Shown here one piece after another: positions 61,328-64,000 of a stretch of DNA of 64,000 nucleotides. A program made the translations under genes and the position numbers. The DNA lies in the NCBI GenBank assembly GCA_036267955.1, contig DATAVB010000115.1, positions 1-64,000 of the forward strand. The letters run 5' to 3'. The DNA comes from DATAVB01 sp036267955 (lineage in GTDB: Bacteria > Actinomycetota > Actinomycetes > Mycobacteriales > QHCD01). A model generated the notes under the pieces. That model was given only the letters and a program-made list of their open reading frames with translations. It had not been told where the DNA came from and searched no databases. How positions within the stretch are numbered: position 1 is the first letter of the stretch; each line of letters starts with the position of its first letter.

Positions 61328-61816
61328 GTGATACGACCGGTGGACAGGGTGCTCGGCGGCGTACTGGTCGGCTTGGCGGCGCTGATCCTCGCCGTGCTGG
61401 AGTGCCTGTACGTCAACCTCCGCATCGGCCGCACGCCGGTGCCGCTCGCTCAGATCGTCGCGATGCTCGGCAATCTCGGATTGCCGTGGGCGATGTCCAA
61501 ACTGACGGGTCGCCGTGGCACGGCGCTGATTCCGGCCCTGTTGTGGGGCGTCATCGCCGTTGTCTTCGCCGCCAGCGGTCCCGGCGGCGACGTCGTGGTG
61601 CCGGGTAACTGGCAGGGCATCTTCCTGCTGCTCGGCGGAGCCGGTGCCGCGGTGCTCAGCATCGTGGTGCTGGTGCAGCCGGCCGGGCGGGCCCGGCGAA
61701 CATCCGCGCCGCAACCTCAGTCCGAAGGCCGGTCAGTGCCGGCCAGGTCACAACCGGCCAAGTCACAACCGGCCAAGTCACAACCGCGCAGGTCGAGACC
61801 GCAACCGCGCAAGTAG
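61328..61816 (+). CDS. DUF6113-type membrane protein
   Basis: The 162-aa product has four hydrophobic helices (VLGGVLVGLAALILAVLE, IPALLWGVIAVVFAA, IFLLLGGAGAAVLSIVVLV) and a basic Ser/Pro/Gln tail built of PAKSQ repeats. It is conserved beside mshB (Rv1171 position) and has no known function. Confidence 0.82.
   Translation: MIRPVDRVLGGVLVGLAALILAVLECLYVNLRIGRTPVPLAQIVAMLGNLGLPWAMSKLTGRRGTALIPALLWGVIAVVFAASGPGGDVVVPGNWQGIFLLLGGAGAAVLSIVVLVQPAGRARRTSAPQPQSEGRSVPARSQPAKSQPAKSQPRRSRPQPRK
61739..61798 (+). repeat. 15-bp in-frame repeat in the DUF6113 tail
   Basis: Units at 61739, 61754, 61769 and 61784; CCGGCCAAGTCACAA is exact twice. Encodes PAKSQ. Confidence 0.92.
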
Positions 61817-61828
61817 GCCAGACCCGCG

Positions 61829-62935
61829 CTAGTTGCCGGTGACCTTGCTCGGGTCGAAGCCGAGCGCCGGCGTCTCGACGCTCGCGGACAGTTCGACCGC
61901 CACACCGCCGACCGGCGATCCGCCTGCCCCGGTCTGCACCAGCCGGTCGCCGATGTAGGCCGCGTGCGGGACGCCGTCGTTATCGAGATGGGTCTTCGCC
62001 CAGGCCAGCAACCCCGGCACGACCTTGGTGTCGCCGAGGGCGGACAGCTTCGGCGCGGCCGCGCGTACCGCCGGCAGTTCGGTCTTGATCTGGTCCCGCA
62101 TGCCAATTACCTCGATGTCGCTGATGCCGTCACCCGTGTCGGTGAGCTCGATCCGGGTCATTACTCCGTCGGCGCTGCTGTCGTCGAACTCCGGGTTGCT
62201 GCAACCCAGCATCGTGTCCGTCTCGCCGCCGGATATGTCACCGAATGAGCATTCGAGCTTGGCTGCGGTCAGCTTGGTCAGCGCCTGTTCCTTGGTGATC
62301 GACAGCGGATCGCCGGACGGAGCGAGCGTTGTCGGGTCGTATCCAGTGGCCTGCAACCAGCCGTCGGAGGGGTGTGCCGGATCCGTGAAGTAGGTGCCCC
62401 AGGTGAGCTTGTCGCCGTCGGCCGCGATCACGGCGGCATCCTCGGCCGGGACGATCGACTTCAACATCTGCAGCCGCATCGCATCCCACTCGGCCGCGTT
62501 GTTGATGCCGGTGGCGGTGATCTTGGCGAACAGCACAGTGCCGTCCGGGGCGGAGAAGTAGCGCAGCATGCCGCCGACCAATTGCGGGCCTTCGTCGTAT
62601 TGACTGTCGGGCAGCCGCTGCCCCTTCGAGCACAGCCGCAGATCGATCGACTGGTCGGAATGCCGGGTGCATTCGAAACCCGCACCGGTCAGCGTCTGCT
62701 GCACCTTCCCGGCCTGGCCGGGGACATGCTTGAAGTTCATCGCGGCGACCCCATCGCTCGCGGTCGCCGAGCCCGACTGCGAGCCGGACGGCAGGTCGCT
62801 CGCGGAGGCCGTGCTGCCGTGTTTCGGTGTCCCGTGGCCGCCGTTCTCACCTCCGCCGCAACCGACTGCCATGAAGCCGACTGCCATGAAGCCGACAGCA
62901 CAGCAGGCAAGGGACCACAACGGAACTCGCCGCAT
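61829..62935 (-). CDS. Lipoprotein of unknown function
   Basis: The 368-aa product has a lipobox (MAVGC) after a duplicated hydrophobic GFMAV, then a Ser/Gly linker and a soluble domain with Cys residues (GFECTRH, DLRLCSKG, LECSFGD, LGCSNPE). No family is recognised. It is convergent with the DUF6113 gene. Confidence 0.75.
   Translation of the reverse strand: MRRVPLWSLACCAVGFMAVGFMAVGCGGGENGGHGTPKHGSTASASDLPSGSQSGSATASDGVAAMNFKHVPGQAGKVQQTLTGAGFECTRHSDQSIDLRLCSKGQRLPDSQYDEGPQLVGGMLRYFSAPDGTVLFAKITATGINNAAEWDAMRLQMLKSIVPAEDAAVIAADGDKLTWGTYFTDPAHPSDGWLQATGYDPTTLAPSGDPLSITKEQALTKLTAAKLECSFGDISGGETDTMLGCSNPEFDDSSADGVMTRIELTDTGDGISDIEVIGMRDQIKTELPAVRAAAPKLSALGDTKVVPGLLAWAKTHLDNDGVPHAAYIGDRLVQTGAGGSPVGGVAVELSASVETPALGFDPSKVTGN
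62862..62891 (-). repeat. 15-bp in-frame duplication in a lipoprotein signal peptide
   Basis: CCGACTGCCATGAAG occurs exactly at 62862 and 62877 with a partial third unit. It encodes the repeated GFMAV of the signal. Confidence 0.92.
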
Positions 62936-63054
62936 CGCTAAGAACTCCCCATATCAGGATCAAAGAATAATTGGGGCGGACTCTATTACATGACCTGCGT
63001 ACGGCCCATAAAAAGCGACAAAGTAGCCACCGGCACATGCTTCACAAAGAAGTG

Positions 63055-63098
63055 TTCGCGAAGAGCTCTTTGCGAAGGTCTCTTGGTGGTTGTACGCT
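63055..63098 (+). promoter_or_regulatory. arsR-type promoter with overlapping palindrome
   Basis: TTGCGA (63070-63075), a 17-base spacer, TACGCT (63093-63098), then six bases to ATG 63105. A 22-bp near-perfect palindrome (63055-63076, one mismatched pair) covers the -35 box and is a likely autoregulatory operator. Confidence 0.65.
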
Positions 63099-63104
63099 GC
63101 CGGC

Positions 63105-63707
63105 ATGGCAGCCGAGAAAACACCGCGGGACGAGGCCAAGTCCAGGCAGATCGACGCGCGCAGCCTGCGCGGGCTGGCCCATCCCGTGCGGATGCAGGTG
63201 CTGCGGCTGCTGCAGGCCGACGGCCCGGCCACCGCGACCGGGCTGGCCCAACGACTCGGTGAGAGCAGCGGCACGCTGAGCTGGCACCTGCGCCAGCTCG
63301 CCGAGCACGGGTTTATCGAGGAGGACGCCGAGCGCGGGAACAAGCGGGAACGGTGGTGGCGGGCAACGGAGGGCACCACGACGCTGCGTGCGGCCCAGTT
63401 CCGGCACGACTCGGCCACCCGAGGGGCGCTGTCGATCTACCTCAATCAGACAGTCGAGCACTACTTCCAGCGGGTTGCGGTCTATCTGAGTGAGGACTGG
63501 GAGGCCGGCTGGGAACACGCCGGCACCCTCTCGGACTGGAGTTCGCTGCGGCTGACCGCCGACCAGCTGGCGGCGCTGAATGCCGAGCTCTTCGCGGTCA
63601 TCGAGCGGCACACCCCGGCCGAGCCGGAGCCGGATGCGGAGGCTGTGGTCATCCAGCTGCAGAGCTTTCCCCGGCACGTCCGGTCCGAGTCCGAGAAGTC
63701 GACATGA
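63105..63707 (+). CDS. ArsR-family winged-helix repressor
   Basis: The 200-aa product has an ArsR helix-turn-helix (LRGLAHPVRMQVLRLLQADGPATATGLAQRLGESSGTLSWHL in two blocks) with a wing (ERWWRATEG) and a longer C-terminal domain. It lacks the ELCVCDL metal motif of ArsR sensors. Its stop overlaps the MFS gene (ATGA), so it probably controls that exporter. Confidence 0.9.
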   Translation: MAAEKTPRDEAKSRQIDARSLRGLAHPVRMQVLRLLQADGPATATGLAQRLGESSGTLSWHLRQLAEHGFIEEDAERGNKRERWWRATEGTTTLRAAQFRHDSATRGALSIYLNQTVEHYFQRVAVYLSEDWEAGWEHAGTLSDWSSLRLTADQLAALNAELFAVIERHTPAEPEPDAEAVVIQLQSFPRHVRSESEKST

Positions 63708-64000
63708 GGCTTGGGCTCCTCGCGCATCACCGGGATTTCCGGCTGCTGTGGACCGGCGAGACGACCAGCAAGTTCGGCAGCAGCATCTCCGGGATCGCAC
63801 TGTCCCTGGTGGCGGTGAGCACCCTGCATGCCAGCACTTTCGTCGTAGCGGTGCTAAGCGCCGCGGCCTGGCTTCCCTGGCTGTTGATCGGGCTGCCGGC
63901 CGGCGCGTGGATCGACCGGTGGCCCCGCCGGCCGGTGATGATCGCCTGCGATCTCGTGTCGCTGTGCCTCTTCCTGAGCATCCCGATCGCGGCCTGGCTC
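63704..64000 (+). CDS. MFS transporter, N-terminal part (runs off right edge)
   Basis: The visible 99 residues have three hydrophobic helices and the MFS pattern FRLLWTGETTSKFGSSISGIALSL and GLPAGAWIDRWPRRPVMIACD. The frame continues past base 64000. It is coupled to the ArsR gene by ATGA. Confidence 0.88.
   Translation, partial: MRLGLLAHHRDFRLLWTGETTSKFGSSISGIALSLVAVSTLHASTFVVAVLSAAAWLPWLLIGLPAGAWIDRWPRRPVMIACDLVSLCLFLSIPIAAWL

Noticed and set aside
1..64000. tRNA, rRNA, insertion sequence, integrase or attachment site
   Set aside because: None could be recognised by eye in the intergenic regions; a tRNA-scanning program would be the decisive check.

Overview
This is a high-GC actinobacterial chromosome segment. 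The evidence is a complete ESX/type VII secretion locus, mycothiol biosynthesis (mshB), a mycobacterial-type succinate dehydrogenase, a DUF222/13E12-type HNH protein, GTG starts, and the gene order fumC - glpX - DUF4245 - xseB - xseA - lipid-droplet-associated protein - ispH - DUF6542 - ychF, which from memory matches the Rv1098c-Rv1112 neighbourhood of Mycobacterium. There is no PE/PPE pair and the ESX genes are divergent from the mycobacterial ones, so I read it as an actinomycete outside Mycobacteriales; genus unknown.

Region 1 (1-19.9 kb) is the ESX locus. At the left edge lies the start of a probable WXG100-like effector, then a WXG substrate with a repeat tail, a YbaB/EbfC protein, a mycosin, two small Esx-like proteins, eccB and eccD, all on the minus strand except mycP. 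A divergent promoter region separates these from eccC, two large candidate substrates, eccE and an eccE-coupled protein on the plus strand. An SseB-domain gene pair and an EccA-like AAA ATPase fused to a beta-helix close the region, with an overlapping 52-aa membrane protein. The mycosin appears to be a pseudoprotease, and both Esx proteins have Tyr in place of the WXG Trp.

Region 2 (20-31.5 kb) is mixed metabolism: a SulP transporter, a VOC protein, a DUF2089/SHOCT/winged-helix module, the HNH protein, a zinc-ribbon Nudix hydrolase, fumC, amt, a MocR regulator and glpX. Region 3 (31.5-39.7 kb) continues the conserved actinobacterial block through ychF and ends with a Doc-type toxin-antitoxin pair. 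Region 4 (39.9-47.9 kb) holds small regulator/enzyme and regulator/exporter pairs, pepC, a pterin dehydratase, a Nudix fusion, and trpS behind a clear transcription attenuator. Region 5 (48-64 kb) holds sdhC-sdhA-sdhB, typA, a peptide ABC transporter operon running into mshB and DUF6113, a lipoprotein and an ArsR/MFS pair cut by the window edge.

Three window-wide patterns stand out. Four long intergenic inverted repeats share the heptamer CATGATC and all sit at gene 3' ends. Nine start codons lie exactly six bases after a TANNNT box, as expected for leaderless transcripts. Several 12-15 bp tandem repeats occur in or beside genes. I see no tRNA, rRNA, CRISPR array, insertion sequence or prophage.
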